The translations under genes were made by a program, and so were the position numbers. Source: Pseudomonas sp. TH15 (GTDB lineage: Bacteria; Pseudomonadota; Gammaproteobacteria; Pseudomonadales; Pseudomonadaceae). Taken from it: a stretch of 64,000 bases of DNA. The DNA is taken from positions 2,222,001 through 2,286,000 of the forward strand of contig NZ_JAEKEL010000001.1 of the NCBI RefSeq assembly GCF_016651105.1, written 5' to 3'. The notes under the pieces were generated by a model that saw only the letters and a program-made list of their open reading frames with translations, did not search any database and had not been told where the DNA came from. Below, piece by piece: positions 39,222-47,509 of the stretch (the first letter of the stretch is position 1; each line of letters opens with the position of its first letter).

Positions 39222-40526
39222 GTGAAACCGGTCAAAGTAGGCATCTGTGGGTTAGGGACCGTCGGTGGCGGTACCTTCAACGTACTTCAGCGCAACGCCG
39301 AGGAAATTGCTCGTCGTGCCGGGCGTGGTATCGAAGTGGCACAAATTGCCATGCGCACGCCAAAGCCTCAGTTCCAAACGACCGGTATTGCGATTACCAA
39401 CGATGTCTTCGAAGTGGCCACGAACCCTGAGATTGACATCGTTATAGAGCTGATGGGTGGCTACACCGTTGCCCGTGAGCTGGTACTCAAGGCCATCGAG
39501 AATGGCAAGCATGTGGTCACCGCGAACAAGGCACTGATCGCCGTTCACGGTAATGAAATTTTCGCCAAGGCTCGCGAGAAGGGCGTAATCGTTGCGTTTG
39601 AAGCGGCGGTTGCCGGTGGCATTCCGGTGATCAAGGCAATCCGTGAAGGTTTGTCCGCCAACCGCATCAACTGGGTCGCCGGCATCATCAACGGCACCGG
39701 CAACTTCATCCTCACCGAGATGCGCGAGAAGGGTCGCACCTTCGAAGACGTACTTGCCGAGGCGCAAGCCCTGGGTTACGCCGAAGCCGATCCGACCTTC
39801 GACGTTGAAGGCATCGACGCAGCTCACAAGCTGACGATCCTGGCGTCCATCGCGTTCGGCATTCCGCTGCAATTCGACAAGGCCTACACCGAGGGCATCA
39901 CCAAGCTGACCACTGCTGACGTGAACTACGCCGAAGCGCTGGGCTACCGCATCAAGCACCTGGGCGTGGCGCGCAGCACTGCGGCCGGTATCGAACTGCG
40001 TGTGCACCCGACGCTGATCCCGGCTGATCGCCTGATCGCCAACGTCAACGGCGTGATGAACGCGGTAATGGTCAACGGTGACGCTGCCGGTTCGACCCTG
40101 TTCTACGGCGCTGGCGCCGGCATGGAGCCGACCGCTTCGTCGGTGATCGCCGACCTGGTGGACGTGGTTCGCGCCATGACCTCCGACCCGGAAAACCGTG
40201 TGCCGCATCTGGCCTTCCAGCCGGACTCGCTGTCGGCGCACCCGATCCTGCCGATCGAAGCTTGCGAAAGCGCTTACTACCTGCGGATTCAGGCCAAGGA
40301 CCATCCAGGCGTGCTGGCCCAAGTGGCGAGCATCCTGTCGGAACGCGGCATCAACATCGAATCGATCATGCAGAAGGAAGTCGAGGAACACGACGGCCTG
40401 GTGCCGATGATCCTGCTGACCCACCGTGTGCTGGAACAGCACATGAACGACGCGATCGCCGCCCTCGAAGCGCTGGCGGGCGTGGTCGGTCCAGTTGTGC
40501 GGATCCGCGTCGAGCACCTGAACTAA
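39222..40526 (+). CDS. hom: Homoserine dehydrogenase
   Basis: NAD(P)-dependent reduction of aspartate semialdehyde to homoserine, the branch to threonine and methionine. From the GTG at 39222 it has 434 residues: NAD fold (VGICGLGTVGGGTF), catalytic domain (GIINGTGNFILTEM, AEADPTFDVEGIDAAHKL) and a C-terminal ACT domain (YYLRIQAKDHPGVLAQVASIL) for feedback inhibition. GTG is chosen because GGGGAG lies 7 bp upstream and the N-terminus KPVKVGICGLG is the family start. thrC follows 66 bp downstream. Confidence 0.97.
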   Translation: MKPVKVGICGLGTVGGGTFNVLQRNAEEIARRAGRGIEVAQIAMRTPKPQFQTTGIAITNDVFEVATNPEIDIVIELMGGYTVARELVLKAIENGKHVVTANKALIAVHGNEIFAKAREKGVIVAFEAAVAGGIPVIKAIREGLSANRINWVAGIINGTGNFILTEMREKGRTFEDVLAEAQALGYAEADPTFDVEGIDAAHKLTILASIAFGIPLQFDKAYTEGITKLTTADVNYAEALGYRIKHLGVARSTAAGIELRVHPTLIPADRLIANVNGVMNAVMVNGDAAGSTLFYGAGAGMEPTASSVIADLVDVVRAMTSDPENRVPHLAFQPDSLSAHPILPIEACESAYYLRIQAKDHPGVLAQVASILSERGINIESIMQKEVEEHDGLVPMILLTHRVLEQHMNDAIAALEALAGVVGPVVRIRVEHLN

Positions 40527-40592
40527 GCCGTTATCGTTCACCGGGCTCGCGTGCGGGCCCGGGTTTGCGAACACTGTCTATTGGAGCCAGTC

Positions 40593-42002
40593 ATGCGTTA
40601 TATCAGTACCCGCGGCCAGGCACCGGCCCTGAATTTCGAAGACGTTTTGCTGGCCGGTCTGGCCACTGACGGCGGCCTGTACGTGCCGGAATGCCTGCCA
40701 CGTTTCACTCAGGAAGAAATCGCTTCCTGGGCCGGCCTGCCGTATCACGAGCTGGCCTTCCGGGTGATGCGCCCGTTTGTTGCCGGCAGCATTCCTGATG
40801 CCGATTTCAAAAAGATTCTTGAAGAAACCTACGGTGTGTTTTCCCACAGCGCCGTTGCACCGCTGCGTCAGTTGAACGGCAACGAGTGGGTCCTGGAGCT
40901 GTTCCACGGCCCGACCCTGGCGTTCAAAGACTTCGCCCTGCAACTGCTCGGTCGTTTGCTCGACTACGTGCTGGAAAAACGCGGCGAGCGCGTGGTGATC
41001 GTCGGTGCGACCTCCGGTGATACCGGTTCGGCCGCCATCGAAGGCTGCAAGCACTGCGAAAACGTCGACATCTTCATCCTGCACCCGCACAACCGTGTGT
41101 CTGAAGTGCAGCGTCGCCAGATGACCACCATCTTCGGCGAGAACATCCACAACATCGCCATCGAAGGCAACTTCGATGACTGCCAGGAAATGGTCAAGAA
41201 CAGCTTCGCCGACCAGAGCTTCCTGAAAGGCACGCGCCTGGTAGCCGTGAACTCGATCAACTGGGCGCGGATCATGGCCCAGATCGTTTACTACTTCCAC
41301 GCAGCCCTGCAACTGGGTGGCCCGGCGCGTTCGGTGTCGTTCTCGGTACCGACCGGTAACTTCGGCGACATCTTCGCCGGTTACCTGGCGCGCAATATGG
41401 GCCTGCCGATCAACCAGTTGATCGTCGCCACCAACCGCAACGACATCCTGCACCGTTTCATGAGCGGCAATCAGTACGTCAAGGAAACCCTGCACGCCAC
41501 GCTGTCGCCGTCGATGGACATCATGGTGTCGTCGAACTTCGAACGTCTGCTGTTCGACCTGCACGGTCGCAATGGCGCTGCAATTGCCGGTTTGATGGAC
41601 AGCTTCAAGCAAGGTGGCGGTTTTAGCGTCGAACAGGAACGCTGGACCGAAGCCCGCAAACTGTTCGATTCCCTGGCCGTGGATGACGCGCAAACCTGCG
41701 AAACCATCGCCGAGGTCTTCGAACAGACGGGCGAGTTGCTGGACCCGCATACCGCCATCGGCGTCAAAGCCGCACGCGAGTGCCGCCGTAGCCTGGATAT
41801 CCCGATGGTGATCCTGGGCACCGCTCATCCGGTCAAATTCCCGGATGCAGTGGAAAAAGCCGGTGTAGGAAAAGCTCTCGAACTACCTGCACATCTTTCT
41901 GATTTGTTTGAGAGAGAAGAGCGTTGCACGGTGTTGCCGAACGACTTGAAAGCCGTGCAGGCCTTTGTCAGTCAGCATGGTAACCGCGGCAAGCCTCTCT
42001 AA
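40593..42002 (+). CDS. thrC: Threonine synthase
   Basis: PLP enzyme converting O-phosphohomoserine to threonine. The 469-residue protein is the longer class (E. coli and yeast type). The PLP lysine is in TLAFKDFALQLLG and the phosphate loop in VGATSGDTGSAAIEG. ATG 40593 has TGGAG upstream and the family N-terminus MRYISTRGQAP. Operon with hom; a terminator follows at 42026. Confidence 0.97.
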   Translation: MRYISTRGQAPALNFEDVLLAGLATDGGLYVPECLPRFTQEEIASWAGLPYHELAFRVMRPFVAGSIPDADFKKILEETYGVFSHSAVAPLRQLNGNEWVLELFHGPTLAFKDFALQLLGRLLDYVLEKRGERVVIVGATSGDTGSAAIEGCKHCENVDIFILHPHNRVSEVQRRQMTTIFGENIHNIAIEGNFDDCQEMVKNSFADQSFLKGTRLVAVNSINWARIMAQIVYYFHAALQLGGPARSVSFSVPTGNFGDIFAGYLARNMGLPINQLIVATNRNDILHRFMSGNQYVKETLHATLSPSMDIMVSSNFERLLFDLHGRNGAAIAGLMDSFKQGGGFSVEQERWTEARKLFDSLAVDDAQTCETIAEVFEQTGELLDPHTAIGVKAARECRRSLDIPMVILGTAHPVKFPDAVEKAGVGKALELPAHLSDLFEREERCTVLPNDLKAVQAFVSQHGNRGKPL

Positions 42003-42025
42003 ACCCGCAAAGCTGTCACATTTTG

Positions 42026-42055
42026 AAGCCCGTCTCCTGACGGGCTTTCTTGTTT
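42026..42055 (+). terminator. Intrinsic terminator of hom-thrC
   Basis: A 9-bp stem (AAGCCCGTC / GACGGGCTT) with a TCCT loop, followed by TCTTGTTT, 24 bp after the thrC stop. Confidence 0.9.
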
Positions 42056-42122
42056 CTGCGTGCCACACTTGTCGCGTTTTCGCCCCTGAAGGACGGGCGA
42101 GTTGATCACGAAGGAAGTGGCA

Positions 42123-43496
42123 ATGCGGTTTTTGAGAGGGTTCAGACCAGCCATGTGCTGGATTTTTTTGTTGGGCACCCTGGGCTTTGGCCCATGTGGA
42201 TTGGCCGCGCAGTTGGCGACTTATGAGTCCCGGGAATCAGTCGTCGGTACAGCCATCGGGCTGGACGCTCTGGAGCGGCAATGGGTTCGCGAGCACCCGA
42301 AGGTGATCGTCGCGTCTATGCAGTACCCGCTTTACCTGTTCAAGGATGAACATGGCCACTGGGTTGGTTTGAACAACGATGTGCTCAATCAGATCAGTGC
42401 CATGACAGGGCTGCTGTTTATCCATGAAGAGTCGTTTTCCACCGATCAATTGCTTGGGCGCCTGGAAAGCGGCGAGGCGGATATGAGCACTACGCTGGCG
42501 ATGAATGACCCACGCAAAGTGTTTCTGGATTTCAGTCATGCGTTTGGCGGTTCTGGCTGGGCGTTGGTCGGACGCTCGGGGGCGCCGCTGTTGCAGTCGT
42601 TGGAGCAGTTGGCCAAGCGCGTGTTGGTATTGCCAAGTCGTCACGCACTGGAAGGCATCATCCGGCGCGACTACCCATCGATCGAGATTCGCTCAGTCAA
42701 AACCTACGGCGAAGCCCGAGCGTTGGTCGAAAGCGGTGAGGCTTACGCCACCATCGAAAACGAGATCGGCGCGCAGTTGTTCCCCTCAGGATTGCTCAGG
42801 GTCGGAGAGCTGCTGGAGGGCAAGTGGGAGGCCGATCACCTGGCTGTGCGCAAAGGTCAGCCGAAGTTGTTGAGCATCCTCAACAAGGCACTCGAGGCAT
42901 TTCCGGCGCATGAACTGCGTGCGATCCGGCTGAAATGGCTGGACGGTGTTGCGCCGATCCCGACGCCTACGGTGTGGCAGCGGATTGCCGGTTGGGGGTG
43001 TTGGGCGATGGCAGTCATGGCCATTTTTGGTTTGTTGTCATTGATCTGGAATCGTCGCTTGAGTGCCCTGATCAAAGAACGCTGTAAAGCCGAAAAAGAA
43101 CTCGGCGACCAGTTGGCCTTTCAGCATGCATTGATTGAGTCGATGCCCGACCCGATCTTCGTCCGCGACCTGCAAGGGCGGTTGATCATGTGCAACCGTA
43201 GCTATGAGGAGGCGCTCTCGATCCGCTTCCACGAAGTACAGGGACGATCACTGATCGAAGCCGACACGCTGCCTGGGGCGACCGCGCGGATGCTGCATGA
43301 CGAGTTCATGCAGCAAGTACGCACGCGCAAGATGCGCTTCTGCAGGCGTCAATTGCAGTTCAAAAACGGGGCGCGCGAGATCTACCAATGGACGGTGCCG
43401 TTTTACAGCGCCGATGGCCAATTGCGCGGTCTGCTCGGCGGCTGGACGGACACTGGCCAGCGGCCGCTGGAAAGTGGCAGCCGATGTCCGCAGTGA
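42123..43496 (+). CDS. BvgS-like periplasmic sensor with PAS domain but no kinase
   Basis: A 457-residue protein with a signal peptide (FLLGTLGFGPCGLAA), a periplasmic solute-binding (Venus flytrap) domain (about 50-280: KVIVASMQYPLYLFKDEHGH), one membrane segment (about 295-315), a short coiled coil (KERCKAEKELGDQLAFQHA) and a PAS domain (about 340-450: IESMPDPIFVRDLQGRLIMCN). It ends right after the PAS at GGWTDTGQRPLESGSRCPQ, where related BvgS-type kinases continue into the histidine-kinase module. That module is absent in all frames downstream. Start ATG 42123 has AAGGAAG upstream. A degenerate receiver gene follows. Confidence 0.75.
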   Translation: MRFLRGFRPAMCWIFLLGTLGFGPCGLAAQLATYESRESVVGTAIGLDALERQWVREHPKVIVASMQYPLYLFKDEHGHWVGLNNDVLNQISAMTGLLFIHEESFSTDQLLGRLESGEADMSTTLAMNDPRKVFLDFSHAFGGSGWALVGRSGAPLLQSLEQLAKRVLVLPSRHALEGIIRRDYPSIEIRSVKTYGEARALVESGEAYATIENEIGAQLFPSGLLRVGELLEGKWEADHLAVRKGQPKLLSILNKALEAFPAHELRAIRLKWLDGVAPIPTPTVWQRIAGWGCWAMAVMAIFGLLSLIWNRRLSALIKERCKAEKELGDQLAFQHALIESMPDPIFVRDLQGRLIMCNRSYEEALSIRFHEVQGRSLIEADTLPGATARMLHDEFMQQVRTRKMRFCRRQLQFKNGAREIYQWTVPFYSADGQLRGLLGGWTDTGQRPLESGSRCPQ

Positions 43497-43613
43497 AGTT
43501 GGGAAAAGTCCTATACGACGTGAGTCCTTTTCCGATGGGAGGCTGAGGACGGCTGCCCTAGAGTGAACGGTACCTGCGGTGAGAGTCCGCGCTTGTCGCT
43601 TCAGAGGCCGCCC

Positions 43614-44021
43614 ATGCGTTCACTCAAAGTCCTGATACTTGAACACAACCCGTTCCAGCTGATGGCGCTGCACCAGATGTTCAACGCCGTCGGCATTTAT
43701 AACGTGCTGACGGCGCCGTCACTGGCGTCGGCGGTGTGTTCGCTGGGGCATTGCGGAGCTGTCGATATCGCGATCTGTAATCCGCAGCTAAAGGGTGGCG
43801 ATGGCATCGCGCTGATCCAGCACTTGGCTATAGGGCAACAGTCGCGAGCACTGATCCTGCTGGGCGCCGTCGCACCGAGTGTGTTGGACGATCTCGAGAC
43901 GTTGTTGCAGGCCCATGAACTGAAACTGCTCGGACGCCTGCAAACGCCGGTATCGGCCGTGTTGATGCGAGGCTTGCTGGACAACTACCTGAACGCGCTG
44001 CAGCAGCCGGACGGAGCCTGA
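43614..44021 (+). CDS. Degenerate response-regulator receiver (pseudo-receiver)
   Basis: A 135-residue stand-alone receiver domain (KVLILEHNPFQLMALHQMF, a pattern typical of receivers partnering BvgS-type sensors in Pseudomonas). The phospho-acceptor Asp is replaced by Asn56 (DIAICNPQLKGGDG), the acidic pair is Glu10-His11, and the conserved Lys is Thr111 (GRLQTPVS). It therefore cannot be phosphorylated in the usual way. It has no output domain. It lies 117 bp after the kinase-less sensor. Confidence 0.75.
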   Translation: MRSLKVLILEHNPFQLMALHQMFNAVGIYNVLTAPSLASAVCSLGHCGAVDIAICNPQLKGGDGIALIQHLAIGQQSRALILLGAVAPSVLDDLETLLQAHELKLLGRLQTPVSAVLMRGLLDNYLNALQQPDGA

Positions 44022-44189
44022 AGCACGGTTATTTTTACTGTCATCTTCGCCGTGCATGCTCCGACAGACCGGTAACGCTCCAGGGAGGGAGCAATCGGCA
44101 GGCAGAACTTTCTTCTCGGGGCAGTGGTCATTTACTGTAGACATGCCCTCCCAGGCACTTTGTTTTCGGACTATTGAGTGGTGATCGAG

Positions 44190-44477
44190 ATGGAAAGTAT
44201 CAGTCTATTGCTCGGTGAGGCTCTGAGCCCGTATCAGGTTACGTTGACCCCGTCGGGTGCCCATGGCGAATGCCTGGTGACATTAAAAAGTGCAGCCGGT
44301 GCCATTGTCGTGGAACGTGCGTTCAATCAGGCGCAGTTGACCGATAAGTGGCTGCTGACGGATGTCGTTGATGGATTGCACCGCGATGTGCTGATCGCCG
44401 AAGGACGTCTGGAGCCCTGCGTAATCGCGGCGTTGCGCAATGCGGCCCAGGACAAGATCCTGGCCAATCGTAATTGA
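44190..44477 (+). CDS. DUF3509 family protein
   Basis: A 95-residue pseudomonad-specific small protein (MESISLLLGEALSPYQVTLTP, VVERAFNQAQLTDKWLLTDVVDGLHRD). Predicted cytoplasmic; function unknown. ATG 44190 is the family start; an in-frame GTG at 44178 would add four residues. Confidence 0.85.
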   Translation: MESISLLLGEALSPYQVTLTPSGAHGECLVTLKSAAGAIVVERAFNQAQLTDKWLLTDVVDGLHRDVLIAEGRLEPCVIAALRNAAQDKILANRN

Positions 44478-44598
44478 ATTGTTTTTTGTGGGAACCTTCC
44501 TGCGCCAAGGTCAGTCAGACCTTGTAACAGCAGGATCAAGCATTGTGCTCCGGTGCTTGTAGCTTGCTGCTACTGGTCTTTATGTAGGCCACGTTTAA

Positions 44599-44634
44599 CC
44601 CCGAGTCGTCTCCCCACTTCTCGGGGTTTCTTTT
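44599..44634 (+). terminator. Intrinsic terminator downstream of DUF3509
   Basis: Stem CCCCGAG / CTCGGGG around a 14-nt loop followed by TTTCTTTT. It lies about 120 bp after the DUF3509 stop; the intervening sequence folds into several small hairpins (CAAGGTC/GACCTTG, AAGCATT...GGTGCTT, GTAGC/GCTAC). Confidence 0.75.
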
Positions 44635-44647
44635 GTCCGGCGTTTGC

Positions 44648-45574
44648 CTATTGCGTGGCCTGCTGTTCGAAAAACAGCCGTGCCTCTTCGAGATAGTCCG
44701 CTTGGCGCTCGGGATTCAGCCACGCGGCATACAGCTGATTCAAATGCTCGTGGGGCAGGGTGCGCAGCAGTTGATTGATCTCGCTGATGGCCTGACGTCC
44801 CAATGTGGTGTCGGAACAAGCGACATATCCCGAGAGATATTTCCCGGTGCCCTTAATGGGATAGAACTCCAGCTCATCCTCGGCGATCTGCGCCTGCTTG
44901 GCCTGATAGCGGATTTCCGGCCAATAACCCAGCACCACCTGCAAGCGTCCCAGGCGCTGCATCGACAGTAGATTGGTCAATGCATCGTTGCCGTAATGCG
45001 CCGTCAGCGCAGCGCTCGGCGCCTGATGCAGGATACTGTCGAGAAACTCACCGTAGCTGCGTTCGGCGACAACACCGACTTTTCTGTCGCCACCGGCCAG
45101 CAGCGCCGAGAGGTCGACTTCGCCATCCACCAAATAGGGTTTGAGCACTGCCCGATCTTGCTGACGGACCACCAGGCCATTGCTCACCGCGCGAATCGCC
45201 GGGATCGAATACGCCACCCACTGCGCACGCTCCTTGTTCCACAACAACGCAGGGTCGCAGGCGAACGGGTTTTCGTGGAGCATTTGCAAGCCACGGGCAC
45301 GATTGACGCGCATCAGCGTGTGTTCGTACTGGGGCATGCCGGCGATCAGCATCGGCATCAATTGATCGATCACCCCCTGACCTTTTTTCGGGCCTTCGAA
45401 AATCGTCAGGGGCGGCAGGTCGCGCAGCAGCCATATCAATGTTGGTTTCGCCTGCGCCCAAGCCGGCAGGGCCAGCAAAAGCAACAGGCCGAACAGGCGC
45501 CACGGCCACCCGTGGTGGGCGCGGTTGGCGTGCGATGTCGGCCGGCGCTTCAGCTTAGATAGCCCCGTCTTCAC
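44648..45574 (-). CDS. Periplasmic solute-binding protein (TIGR02285-like)
   Basis: A protein of about 308 residues with a signal peptide (WRLFGLLLLLALPAWAQA) and a single family-3-type solute-binding domain (PTLIWLLRDLPPLTIFEGPKKG, NPFACDPALLWNKERAQWVAYS). It resembles small stand-alone binding proteins of unknown ligand. The start is uncertain: GTG 45574 overlaps the CoA-transferase stop by 20 bp; ATG 45601 is possible. No transport partners adjoin it. Confidence 0.7.
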   Translation of the reverse strand: MKTGLSKLKRRPTSHANRAHHGWPWRLFGLLLLLALPAWAQAKPTLIWLLRDLPPLTIFEGPKKGQGVIDQLMPMLIAGMPQYEHTLMRVNRARGLQMLHENPFACDPALLWNKERAQWVAYSIPAIRAVSNGLVVRQQDRAVLKPYLVDGEVDLSALLAGGDRKVGVVAERSYGEFLDSILHQAPSAALTAHYGNDALTNLLSMQRLGRLQVVLGYWPEIRYQAKQAQIAEDELEFYPIKGTGKYLSGYVACSDTTLGRQAISEINQLLRTLPHEHLNQLYAAWLNPERQADYLEEARLFFEQQATQ

Positions 45575-46754
45575 GAAGTTTTGCGATCTGTCCCTCGTCA
45601 TACCCAAGATCGTGAAGTACCTGCGCATTGTGTTCACCCAGCTGCGGTCCGACCCATTCGGAAGTGCCGGGTGTCTCAGAGAGTTTCGGCACAATCCCTG
45701 GCATCTTGAAGTCCTTGCCGTCTGGCAGTTTGGCTTGGAGGAACATTTCCCGGGCCAGGTACTGCGGATCGCTGAACATGTCTTCGGCACTGAAAATCCG
45801 GCTGGCCGGTACCTCGGCCTGTTTCAATTGCCCGATCACGCTGTCGAGCGGCAGTGAATTGACCCAGCGATCAATGACCCCGTAAATCTCGTCGCGACGG
45901 CTGTCTCGGCCATCATTGCTGGCCAGCAACGGGTCGTTGGCCAAATCTTCGCGGCCGATAATCAGCATGAAACGTTTGAAAATCGCATCGCCATTGGCGC
46001 CGATCTGCACGTGTTTGCCATCAGCGCTGGTGTGAATGGAGGAGGGCGTAATGCCGGGCATGATGTTGCCGGTGCGTTCGCGGATGAAACCGAACACATC
46101 GAACTCCGGCACCATACTTTCCATCATGGCGAAAATTGCCTCATACAGCGCCACATCCACCACTTGGCCCAGACCGCCGTTCACTTCGCGATGACGCAAG
46201 GCCATCAACGCGCCGATCACGCCCCAGAGCGCGGCAATCGAGTCGCCGATAGAAATCCCGGTGCGCACCGGTGGCCGGTCTTCGAACCCGGTGATATAGC
46301 GCAGGCCGCCCATGGATTCACCGACCGCGCCAAACCCCGGTTGGTCTTTCATCGGCCCGGTCTGGCCGAAACCCGAGAGGCGCACCATCACCAGTTTCGG
46401 GTTCAGCGCGTGCAGGACCTCCCAGCCCAACCCGAGTTTTTCCAGCACGCCAGGGCGGAAATTTTCGATCAGGATGTCGGCTTCGCTGAGCAGTTTTTTC
46501 AGAATGGCCAGGCCATCGGGGTGCTTGAGGTTCAGGGTCAGGGACTTCTTGTTTCGTGCCTGGACGAACCACCACAGCGAAGTGCCTTCATACAATTTGC
46601 GCCATTTGCGCAACGGATCACCGCCGTCCGGGGATTCGATCTTGATCACTTCGGCGCCGAACTCACCGCAAATGCGCGAGGCAAACGGCCCTGCAATCAA
46701 CGTACCCAATTCGATGACTTTCAGACCTGAGAGCGGTTTTCCGGTGAATGGCAT
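45555..46754 (-). CDS. CaiB/BaiF-type (class III) CoA-transferase
   Basis: A 399-residue class III acyl-CoA transferase with the N-terminal KPLSGLKVIELGTLIAGPFASRI, ENFRPGVLEKLGLGWEVL and VRLSGFGQTGPMKDQPGFG. Members move CoA between organic acids (formyl, succinyl, carnitine, glutaryl types). The substrate is unknown. It overlaps the solute-binding gene downstream and diverges from yaeQ. Confidence 0.88.
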   Translation of the reverse strand: MPFTGKPLSGLKVIELGTLIAGPFASRICGEFGAEVIKIESPDGGDPLRKWRKLYEGTSLWWFVQARNKKSLTLNLKHPDGLAILKKLLSEADILIENFRPGVLEKLGLGWEVLHALNPKLVMVRLSGFGQTGPMKDQPGFGAVGESMGGLRYITGFEDRPPVRTGISIGDSIAALWGVIGALMALRHREVNGGLGQVVDVALYEAIFAMMESMVPEFDVFGFIRERTGNIMPGITPSSIHTSADGKHVQIGANGDAIFKRFMLIIGREDLANDPLLASNDGRDSRRDEIYGVIDRWVNSLPLDSVIGQLKQAEVPASRIFSAEDMFSDPQYLAREMFLQAKLPDGKDFKMPGIVPKLSETPGTSEWVGPQLGEHNAQVLHDLGYDEGQIAKLREDGAI

Positions 46755-46900
46755 GACGGATCCTGTAGGACAAAGGGCGATCGATAGAGCGTTTTAACAT
46801 AGCCGCGTGTCAGTCGCCCAAGGTTGATGGTCGTCAATTCGTTGATTGCCTACCGCATCGGTTAGACTTGCCGCCTTTCCTCGTATCAAGAAGCCCGTTC

Positions 46901-47443
46901 ATGGCCCAGCCGTCCACGACCTACAAGTTTGAACTGAACCTTACCGACCTCGACCGCAGCGTCTACGAGAGCGTGAAGCAGACCATCGCCCGTCACCCTT
47001 CGGAAACCGAAGAGCGCATGACCGTGCGCCTGCTGGCCTACGCCTTCTGGTACAACGAGCAACTGTCGTTTGGTCGCGGTCTGTCAGACGTGGATGAACC
47101 GGCCCTGTGGGAAAAGAGCCTGGATGACCGTGTCCTGCACTGGATCGAAGTCGGCCAGCCGGATGCCGATCGCCTGACCTGGTGTTCGCGTCGCACCGAA
47201 CGCACCAGCCTGCTGGCCTACGGCAGCCTGCGTGTCTGGGAAACCAAAGTGATCCCGGCGATCAAGAACCTGAAAAACGTGCACATCGCCGCCGTGCCGC
47301 AAGACGTGCTGGAAACCCTGGCCAAGGACATGCCCCGCGTTATCAAGTGGGACGTGATGATCAGCGAAGGGACGATTTTCGTCACCGATGACCGTGGTCA
47401 GCACGAAGTCCAGTTGCAGTGGCTGAGCGGCGAGCGCGGCTGA
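46901..47443 (+). CDS. yaeQ: YaeQ family protein
   Basis: A 180-residue protein with the family pattern TTYKFELNLTDLDRSVY, LLAYAFWYNEQLSFGRGLSD and QPDADRLTWCSRR. YaeQ has a PD-(D/E)XK nuclease-like fold; its role is unsettled (once proposed to suppress rfaH loss). Start ATG 46901. recJ follows 66 bp downstream. Confidence 0.93.
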   Translation: MAQPSTTYKFELNLTDLDRSVYESVKQTIARHPSETEERMTVRLLAYAFWYNEQLSFGRGLSDVDEPALWEKSLDDRVLHWIEVGQPDADRLTWCSRRTERTSLLAYGSLRVWETKVIPAIKNLKNVHIAAVPQDVLETLAKDMPRVIKWDVMISEGTIFVTDDRGQHEVQLQWLSGERG

Positions 47444-47509
47444 TTTTTCGCCGCCCGTTCGCGTTATCCGGTTTTATCCTACGTATTCAAGAGAAGCACC
47501 TGTCACCCC

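Noticed and set aside
40578..41828. 416-codon frame antisense to thrC
   Set aside because: It is a codon-bias shadow of thrC.
45575..45790. Extended N-terminus of the solute-binding protein
   Set aside because: This stretch lies wholly within the CoA-transferase coding sequence, and the signal peptide starts after it.
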